From JAZDOK01 sp043798715 (GTDB lineage Bacteria; Vulcanimicrobiota; JAZDOK01), in assembly GCA_043798715.1 (NCBI GenBank), contig JAZDOK010000001.1:11274-75273 (forward strand): a stretch of DNA of 64,000 nt. Direction: 5' to 3'. The notes below the pieces were generated by a model. It made no database searches, was not told where the DNA came from, and saw only the letters and a program-made list of their open reading frames with translations. Both the position numbers and the translations under genes were made by a program. This document shows, one piece after another, positions 52,116-63,343 of this stretch (within the stretch, counting starts at the first letter, position 1; every line of letters starts with the position of its first letter).

Positions 52116-52621
52116 ACCTCTTTCTGGTTTTTCTCAAGCTCGGCACCTGCGTCTTCGGGGGCGGTTATGCCGCCATTCCTCTAATGAAAAGCGAGATCGT
52201 GGACCATCTGGGATGGCTGACCAACGATGCCTTTTTGAATGCCATCGCCGTGGGGCAGGTCACCCCGGGGCCGGTGGCGATCAGCGCGACTTTCATCGGA
52301 TATCGGGTGGGAGGATTAGGAGGAGCCCTGGCCGCAACCGCGGGGATGTTTCTTCCTTCCTTCCTGATCATGCTTCTTCTCTCGGCTTTCTACTGCCGAT
52401 ATTGCCGGGAACAGGATCTAAAGAGTTTCTCAAGAGTTGTCCTGCCGGTTGTCATCGGCCTACTGCTGGCTGTCCTCCTGGATCTCGGAGTCCCTGCCTT
52501 CCCCTCCCTTACGGCCTGGGCCATCGGGGGAGCGGCCTTCCTCCTTACCCTGTGGGGAAAGGTGGATTACAGTCTGACCGTCATCCTTTCAGGATTTGCC
52601 GGATTTATGATGTTGAAATAA
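52109..52621 (+). CDS. Chromate transporter, C-terminal-type half (ChrA short form)
   Basis: A 170-residue partner of the preceding protein, homologous to it in inverted or parallel half arrangement (VFLKLGTCVFGGGYAAIPLMKSEIV, VGQVTPGPVAISATFIGYRVGG, MFLPSFLIMLLLS). GTG start; a 7-bp overlap with the first half makes co-translation likely. In long-chain ChrA both halves are fused; here they form a heterodimer. The pair interrupts the tdk-prfA order of the Firmicutes type block and is probably an insertion into it. Confidence 0.9.
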   Translation: MLNLFLVFLKLGTCVFGGGYAAIPLMKSEIVDHLGWLTNDAFLNAIAVGQVTPGPVAISATFIGYRVGGLGGALAATAGMFLPSFLIMLLLSAFYCRYCREQDLKSFSRVVLPVVIGLLLAVLLDLGVPAFPSLTAWAIGGAAFLLTLWGKVDYSLTVILSGFAGFMMLK

Positions 52622-52633
52622 GAGGTGGTTTCC

Positions 52634-53701
52634 TTGATAGAAAAACTGTTGAGCTATGAAAAAAAATATGATGAACTGACGAAAAGACTCTGTGACCAGG
52701 AGTTGATCAGCAATATTCACGAGTATCATAAAGTCGCCAAGGAGAGGGCCTCCATCGAAGAGGTGGTCCACCGTTTCAATAATTACAGGAAGCTCCTGGG
52801 GGAACTGGAAGAGGCTCAGAAAATGCTTCGGGCGGAACAGGACCCCGATTTCAGAGTCTTCCTGGAACAGGAAATCGAGAAATTTCAGAAAAGCAAAAAC
52901 GAACAGGAACAATCGCTCCAGCTCCTTCTCCTGCCGAAGGATCCTTACGCCGACCGGAACATCATCATGGAAATACGCGGCGGCGCCGGCGGAGAAGAGG
53001 CGGCTCTCTTCGCCGGAGAGCTCTTCCGCATGTACACGAGGTATGCAGAGCGGCGGGGCTGGAAGTACGAGGTCATGAACTCGAACCCGACCGAACTGGG
53101 GGGGTTCAAGGAGGTCGTTTTTTCCATCGCCGGCTCCGGCGTCTGGTCCGAGATGAAATTCGAAAGCGGCGTCCACCGCGTTCAGCGCGTACCGGCCACC
53201 GAGGCCAGCGGCCGGATCCATACCTCCACGGTGACCGTGGCCGTCCTCGCGGAGGCGGAAGATGTGGACGTGCAGATAAACCCGCAGGAGCTCAGGATTG
53301 ACACCTACCGCTCATCAGGAGCCGGGGGCCAGCACGTGAACAAGACCGACTCGGCAATCCGCATCACCCACCTTCCCACCGGCATCGTAGTGGCCTGCCA
53401 GGACGAACGCTCACAGCACCAGAACCGTGAAAAGGCCATGAGGATTTTGCGCTCCACGATCCTGGAGCGCCTCATGGCCCAGCAGGAGCAGGAAATCGCC
53501 CAGGCCCGCCGCTCGCAGGTCGGGCGGGGGGACCGGAGCGAGAAAATCCGCACCTACAATTTCCCCCAGAGCCGGGTGACCGATCACCGTATCGGCCTGA
53601 CTGTGCACAGTATCGAGAGATTCCTGGCCGGGGAACTGGATGAGATGCTCCAGGCGCTCGTCCTATCCGAACAGGAGGAACTCTTAAAAGAGCTTATTTA
53701 A
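52634..53701 (+). CDS. prfA: Peptide chain release factor 1
   Basis: A 355-residue class I release factor that ends translation at UAA and UAG. GGQ is in [20 protein letters not shown] and the codon-reading PxT tripeptide in [15 protein letters not shown], which identifies RF1 and not RF2. The TTG at 52634 gives the standard [15 protein letters not shown] start with AGAGGTGG 5-6 nt upstream; a GTG 9 nt earlier overlaps that site. Followed by its modifying enzyme prmC with a 1-bp overlap (TAATG). Confidence 0.95.
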   Translation: MIEKLLSYEKKYDELTKRLCDQELISNIHEYHKVAKERASIEEVVHRFNNYRKLLGELEEAQKMLRAEQDPDFRVFLEQEIEKFQKSKNEQEQSLQLLLLPKDPYADRNIIMEIRGGAGGEEAALFAGELFRMYTRYAERRGWKYEVMNSNPTELGGFKEVVFSIAGSGVWSEMKFESGVHRVQRVPATEASGRIHTSTVTVAVLAEAEDVDVQINPQELRIDTYRSSGAGGQHVNKTDSAIRITHLPTGIVVACQDERSQHQNREKAMRILRSTILERLMAQQEQEIAQARRSQVGRGDRSEKIRTYNFPQSRVTDHRIGLTVHSIERFLAGELDEMLQALVLSEQEELLKELI

Positions 53702-54609
53702 TGATGCCTGAAAGATCCCCGAATTTCCAAACTCCCGTCAAAGACCTCTCCATAGGCAAAACCCTGGAGCGCGCCGCCTCTCTCCTGGAAGGCCAGGGCT
53801 TCCGCACCCCCTCCCTGGACGCCGAAGTCCTGCTCGGCGAGGCGCTGGGTAAAACACGGACCGAGCTTTATGCTCACCGGGAGCTGCAGATATCCTCCCA
53901 TGAGACAGCGCTGTTCGAACGTCTGATTTCTATGCGCCTCAGGAAAATGCCGGTCGCCTACATAACGGGTAAAAAGGAATTCATGTCCCTTTCTTTCAAG
54001 GTGAATCCTTCCGTACTCATTCCCCGCCCCGAGACGGAGACACTGGTCGAGGGAGCACTCTCCATCATCCATGAGCTCTCGCTGAGAGCCCCTTTGCTCC
54101 TGGATCTCGGCACGGGCTGTGGGGCCATCGCGGCAAGCATGGCCAACTACCTCCCTGATGCCCGAATCACGGCCGTAGATATTTCCGAAGAGGCTCTTAC
54201 GACGGCCCGTCTTAACGCGGAGTTTCACGAAGTGCAGGGACGGATCACTTTTATAAAAAGCGACCTTTTTTCCGCTCTGCCTGCCGGTTCTCTTCCCTTT
54301 GACGGCATTATTTCCAACCCGCCGTACGTGCCGGATGAAGAATGGGAGCGCCTCGAAGACAATGTCCGCCTCTTCGAGCCCGAAATTGCGCTCCGGGCAG
54401 GCAGGGATGGAATGGATTTTTACAGAAGAATACTTTTTGAATATGCCCCGTATCTGAGCGAAGGGGGTTTTTTAGTATTTGAGATGGGCCTTAATCAGGA
54501 AAACGGCTTAAGGAAGCTCTTTAAGGAGACGGGGGCCTTCCGGGAGATTCGCGTCTTAAATGACCTCTCCGGCAGAGCCCGCGTAATCGCAGGGATCGGC
54601 AGGAAATAG
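53701..54609 (+). CDS. prmC: Release factor glutamine methyltransferase
   Basis: A 302-residue SAM-dependent enzyme that methylates the Gln of the GGQ motif in RF1/RF2. The N-terminal five-helix domain (RAASLLEGQGFRTPSLDAEVLL) is followed by SAM motif I LLDLGTGCGAIAASMA and the amide-binding NPPY in IISNPPYVPDEEW. PVAYITGKKEFMSLSF and LIPRPETETLVE are diagnostic. Gene order prfA-prmC is the general bacterial one; a second ATG at 53704 is an equally good start. Confidence 0.96.
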   Translation: MMPERSPNFQTPVKDLSIGKTLERAASLLEGQGFRTPSLDAEVLLGEALGKTRTELYAHRELQISSHETALFERLISMRLRKMPVAYITGKKEFMSLSFKVNPSVLIPRPETETLVEGALSIIHELSLRAPLLLDLGTGCGAIAASMANYLPDARITAVDISEEALTTARLNAEFHEVQGRITFIKSDLFSALPAGSLPFDGIISNPPYVPDEEWERLEDNVRLFEPEIALRAGRDGMDFYRRILFEYAPYLSEGGFLVFEMGLNQENGLRKLFKETGAFREIRVLNDLSGRARVIAGIGRK

Positions 54610-54614
54610 AAAAC

Positions 54615-55025
54615 ATGGGAAAACGCAGAAAAGCCAGGGAAATTATTTTAAAAACCCTCTTCCAGATGGACGTGGGAAAATGCGGTTTGGAAGAATCGCT
54701 TCAGTACGCCCTGGGGCGGGTGCAAAACCCGAAGATCGTTGACTATGCCGGGAGCGTGGTGCGGACGACCTGTGAAAATCTGACCGAGATTGACCGGATT
54801 ATCTCTGAAAAATCAAAAAATTGGCGCCTGGAGCGCATCGCCCACGTTGACAAGAACATTCTGAGAATGGCCGTCTGCGAAATTCTCTACCGGGAGGACA
54901 TACCCGCCTCCGTTACCATCAACGAGGCCGTTGAGCTTTCCAAGATTTACGGCACGGAAGATTCCGGAAAATTCATCAACGGCATCCTTGGGAGCCTGGC
55001 GGAGACGAGGGAAGAAGAAGTTTGA
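54615..55025 (+). CDS. nusB: Transcription antitermination factor NusB
   Basis: A 136-residue all-helical RNA-binding factor. It starts GKRRKAREIILKTLFQMD and includes WRLERIAHVDKNILRMAVCEILY and INEAVELSKIYGTEDSGKFINGILGSLA, the core NusB signatures. With NusE it binds boxA of rRNA leaders. It follows prmC by 5 bp and overlaps the PBP1A gene by 4 bp. Confidence 0.95.
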   Translation: MGKRRKAREIILKTLFQMDVGKCGLEESLQYALGRVQNPKIVDYAGSVVRTTCENLTEIDRIISEKSKNWRLERIAHVDKNILRMAVCEILYREDIPASVTINEAVELSKIYGTEDSGKFINGILGSLAETREEEV

Positions 55026-57310
55026 TGACCGAACAAAACGCTTCAGAGGTTAACGAGCCGCGGAATCCCGCCCCGAAAAAGAAAAAACGGCGCTGGCTGA
55101 TCGCCATTTTTCTGCTCCTGATGCTCTTCTGCCTTTCATTCCTGGGATTTGCCCTGGGCCTGATCAGCAGCGCCTCTCAAAACCTGCCGAACATCGAGCA
55201 GTTGAAGTTTTTTCAGCCCAGCGAATCCACCCAGATTTTCGCCTCGGATGGAACTCTGATCGGGAGTATCTACAAGGAAAACAGGACCTGGGTCCCCATC
55301 TCCAAGATGCCCCAGGTGCTCAAAGATTCTATAATTTCCATTGAAGACGAACGCTTTTATCACCACTTCGGCATAGACTTCAAGGGCATACTGCGAGCCA
55401 TCCGGGCCAACCTGCGCCATGAGCCCCTCCAGGGCGCCAGCACCATAACCCAGCAGCTCGCCCGGGGCATATTCCTCTCTCCGCAGGTCTCAATCCAGAG
55501 AAAAATTCAGGAGGCACTTCTGGCCATTCAGATTGAGCGCCGGTTCACCAAGGAGGAAATCCTGGAGCTTTACCTCAACCAGATCTACTTCGGATCCTCC
55601 GCCTATGGCGTCGAATCCGCCGCCCACACTTACTTCGGAAAAAACGCCGGTTCCCTGAACCTGGCTGAGGCCTCCATGCTGGCGGGTCTCCCCCAGGCCC
55701 CCTCCCTTTATTCTCCCAAGGTCAATTTCAAGCTGGCCAAGGAACGCCAGGCCCTGGTACTCCAGCGCATGGTCGCCAACGGCTACATCAGCTTTAAGAA
55801 GGCCAGGGAGGCCCTTCATGCGCCACTGAAGCTGGCACAGACGAAAGAAGAATTTCACACCTACAAGTACCCCTACTTTACCACCTACGTTGTCCATTAC
55901 CTTTTTTCAAAGTACGAACCGGAGGTGATCTTCCGGGGAGGCCTCAAAGTTTATACGACCATGAACGTCTCCATGCAGGAAACAGCCCAGAAAGCCTTGG
56001 CCGAGGGTGTAAAAAGAGGCCTCATGGCGGGGTACAACTGTCACCAGGGCGCTCTGGCGGCCCTGGAGCCCAAGACCGGCTATATCCGGGCCATGGTGGG
56101 AGGCGTGAAATTCGACACGAAAAGCCAGTTCAACAGGGCCTGGCAGGCCAGAAGACAGCCCGGTTCAGCCTTCAAGGTCTTCGTCTATACGGCCGCCATT
56201 GACAGCGGTTTTACCCCGACTACCATCATACAGGATTCCCCAATCAGCTATCCGATGGTGGACGGCACCACCTGGAGCCCTCGTAATTCGGATGGTGGTT
56301 ACTGGGGCTCCATCACCCTGACCCAGGCCCTCCAGTTTTCCCGAAACGTGTGTGCCGTTCGGATGATCGAAAAACTGGGACCCGGCAAAGTCATTGACTA
56401 CGCCTATAGAATGGGCATCAAAGAAAAGCTGGAACCCAATCTTTCCCTGGCCTTGGGCTCCTCAGTAGTCACCCCCCTCCAGATGGCCTCCGCCTTCGGA
56501 GTGCTGGCACACGGCGGCATAAAAGTCGAACCCATACCGGTCAAGCTGATAAAGGATTTTGAGGGCAACGTCATTGAGGACAACACCAACCCCTACCAGG
56601 AAGCGGTCATTCCCTTCTCAACCGCCTCGACTATGACCGGGATTCTCCAGAAAGTCATCGAGGCCGGGACCGGAACTGCGGCCCAAATCGGGCGACCCGC
56701 CGCAGGCAAGACCGGGACCACCAACGATTTCAGGGACGCCTGGTTCATCGGCTACACCCCCCAGATGGCTGCGGCTGTCTGGATCGGCAATGACGATTAC
56801 AGCCCCATGGTACACTCCTATGGAGGAGACATCCCCGCCGGCATCTGGGCCAAGTTCATGAAGTCCGCCCTGGCCAAAGAAAAAATCATGGCTTTTGAAA
56901 CACAGAAATCAGACCTCGATGAAGTCATGATCTGCGACGAAAGCGGCCTTCGGGCATCCCCCGGCTGTCCCAGTACCCACAAGGAAATGTTCAAGGCCGG
57001 AACAGTTCCTAAAAAGTTCTGCCAGTTGCACCCGACCGAACCGCAATATAACAAACAGAACATCCCGGCGACCGAGAATACCAGGGCCAGACCCCAGCCA
57101 GAGCCGACTACTCCCGAAGAAGAGGTCGTCGTCCCCCAGGAGCCCCAGACGGAGGAAGAAAACGAACTGGACTTTGAGGATGAAAAGCCGCCAACCCTGC
57201 TTACTCCTCAACCTCCTCCTATCCCCCCGCCTCAGCCGGAAGCGACTGCTCCGCCGCCGCCGCCGCCCCCGGCTCCCCCCATCCCTTCCGGGAATGGCAG
57301 CACCCAATGA
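55022..57310 (+). CDS. Penicillin-binding protein 1A
   Basis: A 762-residue bifunctional class A PBP. One N-terminal membrane helix (residues ~22-45), a GT51 glycosyltransferase (SIEDERFYHHFGIDFKGILRA, GASTITQQLARGIFL, YLNQIYFGSSAYGVESAA) and a transpeptidase with SxxK in PGSAFKVF, SxN in SRNVCAV and KTG in GKTGTTNDFRDAWFIGYT. It builds and cross-links peptidoglycan. The C-terminal ~110 residues are acidic and then Pro-rich (PPPIPPPQPEATAPPP), a wall-spanning or protein-binding tail. It overlaps nusB by 4 bp and the acylphosphatase gene by 4 bp. Confidence 0.95.
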   Translation: MMTEQNASEVNEPRNPAPKKKKRRWLIAIFLLLMLFCLSFLGFALGLISSASQNLPNIEQLKFFQPSESTQIFASDGTLIGSIYKENRTWVPISKMPQVLKDSIISIEDERFYHHFGIDFKGILRAIRANLRHEPLQGASTITQQLARGIFLSPQVSIQRKIQEALLAIQIERRFTKEEILELYLNQIYFGSSAYGVESAAHTYFGKNAGSLNLAEASMLAGLPQAPSLYSPKVNFKLAKERQALVLQRMVANGYISFKKAREALHAPLKLAQTKEEFHTYKYPYFTTYVVHYLFSKYEPEVIFRGGLKVYTTMNVSMQETAQKALAEGVKRGLMAGYNCHQGALAALEPKTGYIRAMVGGVKFDTKSQFNRAWQARRQPGSAFKVFVYTAAIDSGFTPTTIIQDSPISYPMVDGTTWSPRNSDGGYWGSITLTQALQFSRNVCAVRMIEKLGPGKVIDYAYRMGIKEKLEPNLSLALGSSVVTPLQMASAFGVLAHGGIKVEPIPVKLIKDFEGNVIEDNTNPYQEAVIPFSTASTMTGILQKVIEAGTGTAAQIGRPAAGKTGTTNDFRDAWFIGYTPQMAAAVWIGNDDYSPMVHSYGGDIPAGIWAKFMKSALAKEKIMAFETQKSDLDEVMICDESGLRASPGCPSTHKEMFKAGTVPKKFCQLHPTEPQYNKQNIPATENTRARPQPEPTTPEEEVVVPQEPQTEEENELDFEDEKPPTLLTPQPPPIPPPQPEATAPPPPPPPAPPIPSGNGSTQ

Positions 57311-57609
57311 TGCAGTCCGAACTTCCCCGCATGGCCGATCGCGCGCTTCATATAAAAATCGAGGGGCAGGTTCAGGGAGTCGGGTATCGCTTTTTCGCCA
57401 TGCGAATGGCCGAAAGGCTCAACCTGAAAGGATATGTCAGAAATCTGCCGGATGGGAATGTGGAAGTACTGGCGGAGGGCAAGGAGGAAAGACTTATGGA
57501 ATTTCTTGAAGACCTGAGGCGCGGTCCCTCCTACTCCGACGTGAGAGGGGTTCGGGTCACCTGGAAGGAACCCGAGAGTAAATTTAATTCCTTCATTGTC
57601 ATGTATTGA
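57307..57609 (+). CDS. Acylphosphatase
   Basis: A 100-residue acylphosphatase hydrolysing carboxyl-phosphate bonds. The catalytic Arg lies in GQVQGVGYRFFAMRMA and the Asn in GYVRNLPDGNVEVLAEG. The ~10 residues before IKIEGQVQG are an N-terminal extension; an internal ATG (MADRALHIK) is possible. It overlaps the PBP1A stop by 4 bp. Physiological substrate unknown, as for the whole family. Confidence 0.92.
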   Translation: MMQSELPRMADRALHIKIEGQVQGVGYRFFAMRMAERLNLKGYVRNLPDGNVEVLAEGKEERLMEFLEDLRRGPSYSDVRGVRVTWKEPESKFNSFIVMY

Positions 57610-57646
57610 CGATGGAGTTGCCATGAAACAAAAAGGAGGCCCAATA

Positions 57647-58468
57647 ATGAAAACGGAAGATTTTCTCAATCTCATGGATGCCATGAAAGTGTACGATCTG
57701 ACCCAGCCCCTGAGTGTTCACACCCCTCCCTGGCCGAGCTATGTCCCTCTGAGCGTGCAGTACTTCAAGCGGCTTGCCGGGGCCCATATGGGTCAAGGCG
57801 CCAATGGTCAGATTATCACTATGAGCCACCATGTGGGCACTCATATGGACGGTGAGATTCACTTCTACGGGCACGGGAGAACCATAGGGCAGGTGCCTCT
57901 CCCTGAGTGGATCGGGCCTGGCGTCGTAGTGGATATTTCTGACGAAGTTGGTGATTATGACCTCTACACTCCGGAGATGCTCATGAAAAAAGCAAAAGTA
58001 AAGAAAGGGGACATCCTGATCATCAACACCGGCTATCACCGTTATGCCTGGTATGAGCCGGAAGCCGACGAAGTGCGTTATTTTGTCAAACACCCGGGGC
58101 CCGGCCCCGATTTTCATTCCTGGGCCCTGGATATGAAACTGAAATGGATAGGAGTGGATTGCGGGAGCGCCGATCACCCCATGAACACGATCATCCGGCA
58201 GTGGCATCCCAAGCTATTTGAGGAGGCAGAAAAAAAGATCAAGAAAAGCTATAAAAAAAGCTGGGATGAACTCTTCCCTCAGGAAGAATACTACCAGGTA
58301 ATGCACCTGAAACTCTTTCCAAAAGGCCTGGTTCATGCGGAAAATCTGGGAGGAGACATCGATCTGGTGAAAAACCAGAGGCTGTGGATCGGCTGTTTTC
58401 CACTGAAAGCGATGGAATTTGAATCTTCGCAATGCCGAATCGTCGCTTTTGGCCCCCCAAAAATGTAA
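57647..58468 (+). CDS. Cyclase/kynurenine formamidase-like metal hydrolase
   Basis: A 273-residue member of the cyclase family (PF04199), which includes kynurenine formamidase and isatin hydrolase. The metal-binding stretch is MSHHVGTHMDGEIHF; the classic form is HxGTHxDxPxH, so Pro is replaced. Further motifs are YDLTQPLSVHTPPWPSY and KKGDILIINTGYH. The last part (VKNQRLWIGCFPLKAMEFES) matches the family. The start MKTEDFLNL is preferred because AAGGAGG lies 7 nt upstream; earlier ATGs fit less well. It is the last gene of the nusB-PBP-acylphosphatase series and seems unrelated to it. Substrate unknown. Confidence 0.88.
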   Translation: MKTEDFLNLMDAMKVYDLTQPLSVHTPPWPSYVPLSVQYFKRLAGAHMGQGANGQIITMSHHVGTHMDGEIHFYGHGRTIGQVPLPEWIGPGVVVDISDEVGDYDLYTPEMLMKKAKVKKGDILIINTGYHRYAWYEPEADEVRYFVKHPGPGPDFHSWALDMKLKWIGVDCGSADHPMNTIIRQWHPKLFEEAEKKIKKSYKKSWDELFPQEEYYQVMHLKLFPKGLVHAENLGGDIDLVKNQRLWIGCFPLKAMEFESSQCRIVAFGPPKM

Positions 58469-58625
58469 TCCGCGTGATATTAAGCAGGACAAGTTCCTAA
58501 TAAAGAAGAATTTTGGGGATTAAATAAAGTACAGGAAAAAAGATCCTATGTGGTTAAAAGGAACAATAGGACCGGTAATGAAGAGGCAGAACCCGAGAAA
58601 TTAAAATAAAAATTCGGAGGTCTTG

Positions 58626-61600
58626 ATGTTGGGTTCGAGTTCGAAGAAAATAAAGTTTTTCTCCCTTATCGCAATCAGCATTCTCATGCTTGCAGGAAGC
58701 CATTCCTGGGCAGGAAACAGGGGGAAAACACTCAATTTACTCTCAGGAAAGTCAGCCCGGCCTTTCCTTCTGGCGATGACAAATCCTGAGGAAACTTCAA
58801 CTCCCGCGCCAACAATCACACCTGAACCGGGCCAATTTTTTATCCCTCAAATCACAATTGCTCCGATACCTATCAGAACGCCCAGAACAAGAAGAACTCC
58901 TCCTCCTGTTGCAACACCGAAAATAACTAAAGTACCCATACAAACGATTGTTCCTCGACCTGTGCCGACGCCCGAAATAATCTTACCTTCGCCTTCAACT
59001 CCACTCCCAACAATTATTCCCAAACCGGCCATTCCGAAACCGACTATTGCACCACCAGGCGCACGACCTGCGCTAAAACACAAACCCAAACCTACGCCCA
59101 AGCCCACGGTGAGGCCTACGCCCAAGCCCACGGTGAGGCCTACGCCCAAGCCCACGGTGAAACCTACACCCAAGCCAACGGTGAAACCTACACCCAAGCC
59201 AACGGTGAGGCCTACGCCCAAGCCAACGGTGAAACCTACGCCCAAGCCGACGGTGAAACCTACGCCCAGGCCGACGGTGAAACCTACGCCCAGGCCGACG
59301 GTGAAACCTACGCCCAGGCCCACGGTGAAACCTACTCCCAGGCCCACGGTGAAACCTACGCCCAGGCCCACGCTTAAACCTACACCCAGGCCCACGGTGA
59401 AGCCTACGCCTAAGCCCACGGTGAAACCTACGCCCAGGCCGACGGTGAAACCTACGCCCAAGCCCACGCTTAAACCTACACCCAGGCCCACGGTGAAACC
59501 TACACCCAGGCCCACGGTGAAACCTACACCCAGGCCCACGGTGAAACCTACACCCAAGCCAACGGTGAAACCTACACCCAAGCCCACGGTGAGGCCTACA
59601 CCTATACCGACGGCGAAGCCTACCCCGACACCTATGAAGGCGCTTCCACCGACGCCCTCGCAAATAGCCACCCCTGAACCGGGCCAATTTTTAATCCCTC
59701 AAATCACAATTGCTCCGATACCTATCAGAACGCACAAGGCAAGAAAAACTCCTCCACCTGCAGTAACGCCGAGGCCAGGTGAAATACCCATACAAATAAT
59801 TAGCCCTAAACCCGCGCCGACGCCCAAAATGACCTTGCCTTCAACTTCACTGCCAACAATTATCCCAAAACCGATTATTTCACCACCAAGCGCGATGCCT
59901 GTGCCTAAACCGACACTTAAGCCTACGTCCAGGCCGACACTTAAGCCTACGCCCAAGCCTAAGGCGTCAGCAACTTCAACGCCGAGTATTGTACCCAAAC
60001 CAACGATCGCTCCTATACCGACTTTAATTCCGACACCTAAGCCGACGCTTAAGCCGACACCTAAGCCGACGGTGAAGCCCACGCCCAAGCCGACGCTTAA
60101 GCCTACGCCCAAGCCGACGCTTAAGCCTACGCCCAAGCCGACACCTAAGCCGACGCTTAAGCCGACGCCCAAGCCGACACCCAAGCCGACGCTTAAGCCT
60201 GTGTCCAAGCCTAATGCAAAGCAAATGGTGGAAAGAGGGAAAAAATTCTTCGAAGATGAAAATTACAAAGAAGCGATCAATTCCTTCAAGGAAGCTGCCA
60301 GCCTGAATCCAAGAAATGCAGAAGCTCATTTGGGGATGGGCGTAATCTATGTAGTCCTTAAGGACAAAGCTTCAGCCCAGAAGGAATACGAAAAGCTTCA
60401 AACTCTGGACAAAACAAAGGCGAGAAAACTTCTCTCCCTGATCCGTACCCTTGAACTTGAGAAAACCCGGCAGAAAGCCAGGGAGGCCCAGACATACATC
60501 GAAAAGGGGAAAGCCGCTTTCAAAAATTACCAGTACGCTGAGGCTATCGCTGACTTCCAAGAGGCCATCCGCCTGACACCGAAGAGCGCCGAGGCCCATT
60601 TGAACATTGCGCTGGCCTACAGCGTCCTTGGCCGCTATCAAGACGCGGCTTCAGCCTATAGAAAGGCCCTCAGTTTCCGGCCGGCGGAGCCTCTGGCTTA
60701 CACCGGATTGGCTTGGGCCTATGAACAGCTTGGCCGCCATCAGGAAGCGATCAATGCCGCAAGAGAGGCCATCCGTCTGAGATATGATTTTGCTCAAGCT
60801 CATTATTGCGCCGGAACCGCCTACGCGAAACTAGGACTTTACCAGAAAGCGGCAGAGTCCCTCAAAAGCGCCGTCCACTACAAATCGAACCTGCCTGAAG
60901 CTTTCCTGGAACTTGGAAATTGCAATGAGAAACTGGGCCGACACCAGGAAGCTGCTGATGCGTTTAAACACGCTGTCGCTCTCAAACCTGATGACCCGGA
61001 TGCACATTTAAAACTGGGACTGCTGTATTTGAAACTTCACAACCTGGCCTCCGCCATTCAGGAATATGACGCTCTGAAGGGGCTCAACAAAGAAAAAGCG
61101 AACAGACTGCTCAAGGGCATCTCAGCGGTCCAGGATGCCAAGATCTTCGTTGAAAAGGGCAAGGCCTATTTCAAGAGCAATCGCTTCCAGGATGCTCTGT
61201 CGGCCTTCAAGCAGGCGATAGCCATCAATCCCAACGAGGCTGAAGCATACAAAGGGCTGGCGGTCGTTTACACCGTCCTCAAAGACAAGACTTCCGCTTT
61301 AAAGGCATTTGAAAAATACCGGAGGCTGAATTATGGGAAAGCATTGAGATTCTACAAACTCATCGACACCCTCAAAAAGAATGAAGAACAGCCAAAGCGA
61401 CCAGCTTGGACCCCAGCGCCGCCCAAATCCGTCGCTGATCTTAAAGAGGCCAATAAATATGTCGGGCGGGCCAAGGCTTATTTTGTAAACAATCGCTATG
61501 ACGACGCCCTTGCATCCTATAAACAAGCCCTACAAATAGACCCGAATAACGCTGATGCTCACCTCGGGCTGGGCATCATCTATGCCCTGAGGAAAAATAA

Positions 61601-63263
61601 GGCTGCCGCCTGGAATGAGTTCAACCTGCTCAAGTCTCTTGACAGCGCAAAAGCCGCCAAACTATATCCTCTCATCGAAAAAACGCGACCTCCAGAGGAT
61701 CAGAAACCCACTTCGCCGACAACCATGCCGGCAGGATCTCAAGAATCCGCCAAGCCGCCAGACCAACAGCCGGCTCCATCTCTTGCCTCGCCCACGCCTG
61801 CGGACGCAAAAGCCTGCTTGGAAGAGGGAAAATCCTATTTCAAGGACAACCGCCACCTGGAGGCCATTTCAGCCTTCCAGAGAGCTATTGCCGCCAAGCC
61901 CGACGAGAAAGAAGCCTACATGGGACTCGGCTTGGCTTATGGTGTTCTCGGGCGCAATCAGGAAGCCGTGGACGCTTATAAGGCAGCCATCCGTATCAAT
62001 CCTAATGATGCCATGGCCTATACGGGACTGGGCTGTGCCTACGGCCTTATGGGCCGTTCCCAGGACTCCATTGATGCATTGCGAGTGGCCATTTATCTCA
62101 ACCCGAGGTATGCGGAAGCCCACTACTACCTTGGTACGACTTATGAAAAGACTGAACGCCTGCAGGAGGCTGTTGAATCCTACAAGCAGGCTATCCACTT
62201 CAAGCCGAACTTCACGACAGCCTACTTGAGTCTTGCCGGCACCTATGAGAAGCTCGAAAGTAACCTGGAAGCCGTTGAGATTCTAAGACAGGCTGTGATC
62301 GTAAAACCGGATGATGCGGATGTCCAGTTGAAGCTGGGCCTTGTATACGTAAAAACGGGCGATAAAAAACAAGCATTGGGCGTCCTAAAGATTCTCAAAA
62401 CCCTGGACAAGGACAAAGCCGCTGAATTACAGGCTTCTATCGAAGGAAAGAAAATACCCAAAAAGAAAGCGGCGAAAAAACAGCCGCCCAAGGCCGCTTT
62501 GGCCATTCCCGCAAAGGCCAAAGGAACCCCCGCGCCGGAAATCCCCAAGAGTTCCCCCGCGCCCGCCGGCGTTTTAGCTAAACCGGACAGAAGTTACCTT
62601 GAGAAAGCCGAATACTACGTGAAAAATGAACTCTACCAGGACGCGATAAACGTCTATCAGGAGGCCTCCAAAACAAATCCCAATGATGCAGAAATTCACC
62701 TGCGTCTGGGTGCGGTTTATGACAAGCTGGGCCGTTATCAGGATGAGATCGACTCCTATAAAGACGCTATCAGCATTCATCCTTACTATCTGGAAGCATA
62801 TGTAAAACTTGGTATCACATACAGTATTGTCGGCCGTGACGAAGAATCCATTGCCGCGCTGGAAAAAGCCATCACCCTTAAACCAGGCACTGAGGAAGCA
62901 CAGCGCTCGCTGGCCGATGCCCACCTGACTCTGGGCCGGATGTATGCCAATCAAGGTCGCTTCAGAAAAGCCATCGATTCCTACAGACAGGCTATCGCTA
63001 TCAGGCCCGACTTCGCCGAATCTTACCTCAAAATGGGCATCGCCTATACCGCTATCAACTATTACAAAGAAGCGATCTCGAGTTTCAATCAAGTGATCCG
63101 GATCGAACCGGACAACGCAGACGCCCATTTGAATCTCGGCGCCGTGTATGTGTCAGAAAACCAGGAGGAAGAGGCCTTGAAAGAGCACGATAAGCTCAAG
63201 AATATCAACAGCAGCAAGGCAGATAAGCTTTTGAGTATCATAAACAAACGCTTCCACCCATGA
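58626..63263 (+). CDS. Secreted Lys-Pro-Thr stalk / TPR protein
   Basis: A 1545-residue protein. GGAGG lies 5 nt before the ATG at 58626. The signal peptide (to SHSWA) is followed by a Pro/Thr/Ile-rich module containing [12 protein letters not shown], then ~21 KPTPxPTV octapeptide repeats (residues ~155-330), a second copy of the module ([17 protein letters not shown]) and a second KPT tract to residue ~530. From there to the C-terminus are some 20 TPRs in four groups separated by Lys/Pro-rich linkers. The module order shows an internal duplication. A cationic extended stalk plus TPR platform suggests a wall- or envelope-spanning protein for binding anionic polymers or partners; this is inference. 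A paralogue follows 80 bp later. Confidence 0.85.
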   Translation: MLGSSSKKIKFFSLIAISILMLAGSHSWAGNRGKTLNLLSGKSARPFLLAMTNPEETSTPAPTITPEPGQFFIPQITIAPIPIRTPRTRRTPPPVATPKITKVPIQTIVPRPVPTPEIILPSPSTPLPTIIPKPAIPKPTIAPPGARPALKHKPKPTPKPTVRPTPKPTVRPTPKPTVKPTPKPTVKPTPKPTVRPTPKPTVKPTPKPTVKPTPRPTVKPTPRPTVKPTPRPTVKPTPRPTVKPTPRPTLKPTPRPTVKPTPKPTVKPTPRPTVKPTPKPTLKPTPRPTVKPTPRPTVKPTPRPTVKPTPKPTVKPTPKPTVRPTPIPTAKPTPTPMKALPPTPSQIATPEPGQFLIPQITIAPIPIRTHKARKTPPPAVTPRPGEIPIQIISPKPAPTPKMTLPSTSLPTIIPKPIISPPSAMPVPKPTLKPTSRPTLKPTPKPKASATSTPSIVPKPTIAPIPTLIPTPKPTLKPTPKPTVKPTPKPTLKPTPKPTLKPTPKPTPKPTLKPTPKPTPKPTLKPVSKPNAKQMVERGKKFFEDENYKEAINSFKEAASLNPRNAEAHLGMGVIYVVLKDKASAQKEYEKLQTLDKTKARKLLSLIRTLELEKTRQKAREAQTYIEKGKAAFKNYQYAEAIADFQEAIRLTPKSAEAHLNIALAYSVLGRYQDAASAYRKALSFRPAEPLAYTGLAWAYEQLGRHQEAINAAREAIRLRYDFAQAHYCAGTAYAKLGLYQKAAESLKSAVHYKSNLPEAFLELGNCNEKLGRHQEAADAFKHAVALKPDDPDAHLKLGLLYLKLHNLASAIQEYDALKGLNKEKANRLLKGISAVQDAKIFVEKGKAYFKSNRFQDALSAFKQAIAINPNEAEAYKGLAVVYTVLKDKTSALKAFEKYRRLNYGKALRFYKLIDTLKKNEEQPKRPAWTPAPPKSVADLKEANKYVGRAKAYFVNNRYDDALASYKQALQIDPNNADAHLGLGIIYALRKNKAAAWNEFNLLKSLDSAKAAKLYPLIEKTRPPEDQKPTSPTTMPAGSQESAKPPDQQPAPSLASPTPADAKACLEEGKSYFKDNRHLEAISAFQRAIAAKPDEKEAYMGLGLAYGVLGRNQEAVDAYKAAIRINPNDAMAYTGLGCAYGLMGRSQDSIDALRVAIYLNPRYAEAHYYLGTTYEKTERLQEAVESYKQAIHFKPNFTTAYLSLAGTYEKLESNLEAVEILRQAVIVKPDDADVQLKLGLVYVKTGDKKQALGVLKILKTLDKDKAAELQASIEGKKIPKKKAAKKQPPKAALAIPAKAKGTPAPEIPKSSPAPAGVLAKPDRSYLEKAEYYVKNELYQDAINVYQEASKTNPNDAEIHLRLGAVYDKLGRYQDEIDSYKDAISIHPYYLEAYVKLGITYSIVGRDEESIAALEKAITLKPGTEEAQRSLADAHLTLGRMYANQGRFRKAIDSYRQAIAIRPDFAESYLKMGIAYTAINYYKEAISSFNQVIRIEPDNADAHLNLGAVYVSENQEEEALKEHDKLKNINSSKADKLLSIINKRFHP
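59101..59605 (+). repeat. 24-nt tandem array encoding KPTPxPTV
   Basis: About 21 copies of a 24-nt unit (AAACCTACGCCCAAGCCNAC-type with GTG or CTT for Val/Leu). Period is a multiple of three. Sequence differences between copies are mainly Lys/Arg and Val/Leu swaps. Confidence 0.9.
60030..60205 (+). repeat. Second KPT repeat array
   Basis: About 12- and 24-nt units encoding [11 protein letters not shown], before the first TPR of the same gene. Confidence 0.85.
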
Positions 63264-63343
63264 ACTTGCATAAAAAACAGGGATATTTGCCGCCGATTTG
63301 CAGGATTTCACGCGAAAAAGCAGAATTGTAGATTGGATGCCTT

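Noticed and set aside
59101..59605. Tandem repeats as a CRISPR array
   Set aside because: There are no unique spacers, the unit is 24 nt without gaps and codes for protein; no cas genes are present.
58847..59671. Long minus-strand open frames of Gly-Val-Leu repeats opposite the KPT array (also 59073-59687, 59699-60208 and 63475-63966)
   Set aside because: They are the complement of the tandem repeat, which has no stop in several frames. No ribosome site, and the plus-strand gene with signal peptide explains the DNA.
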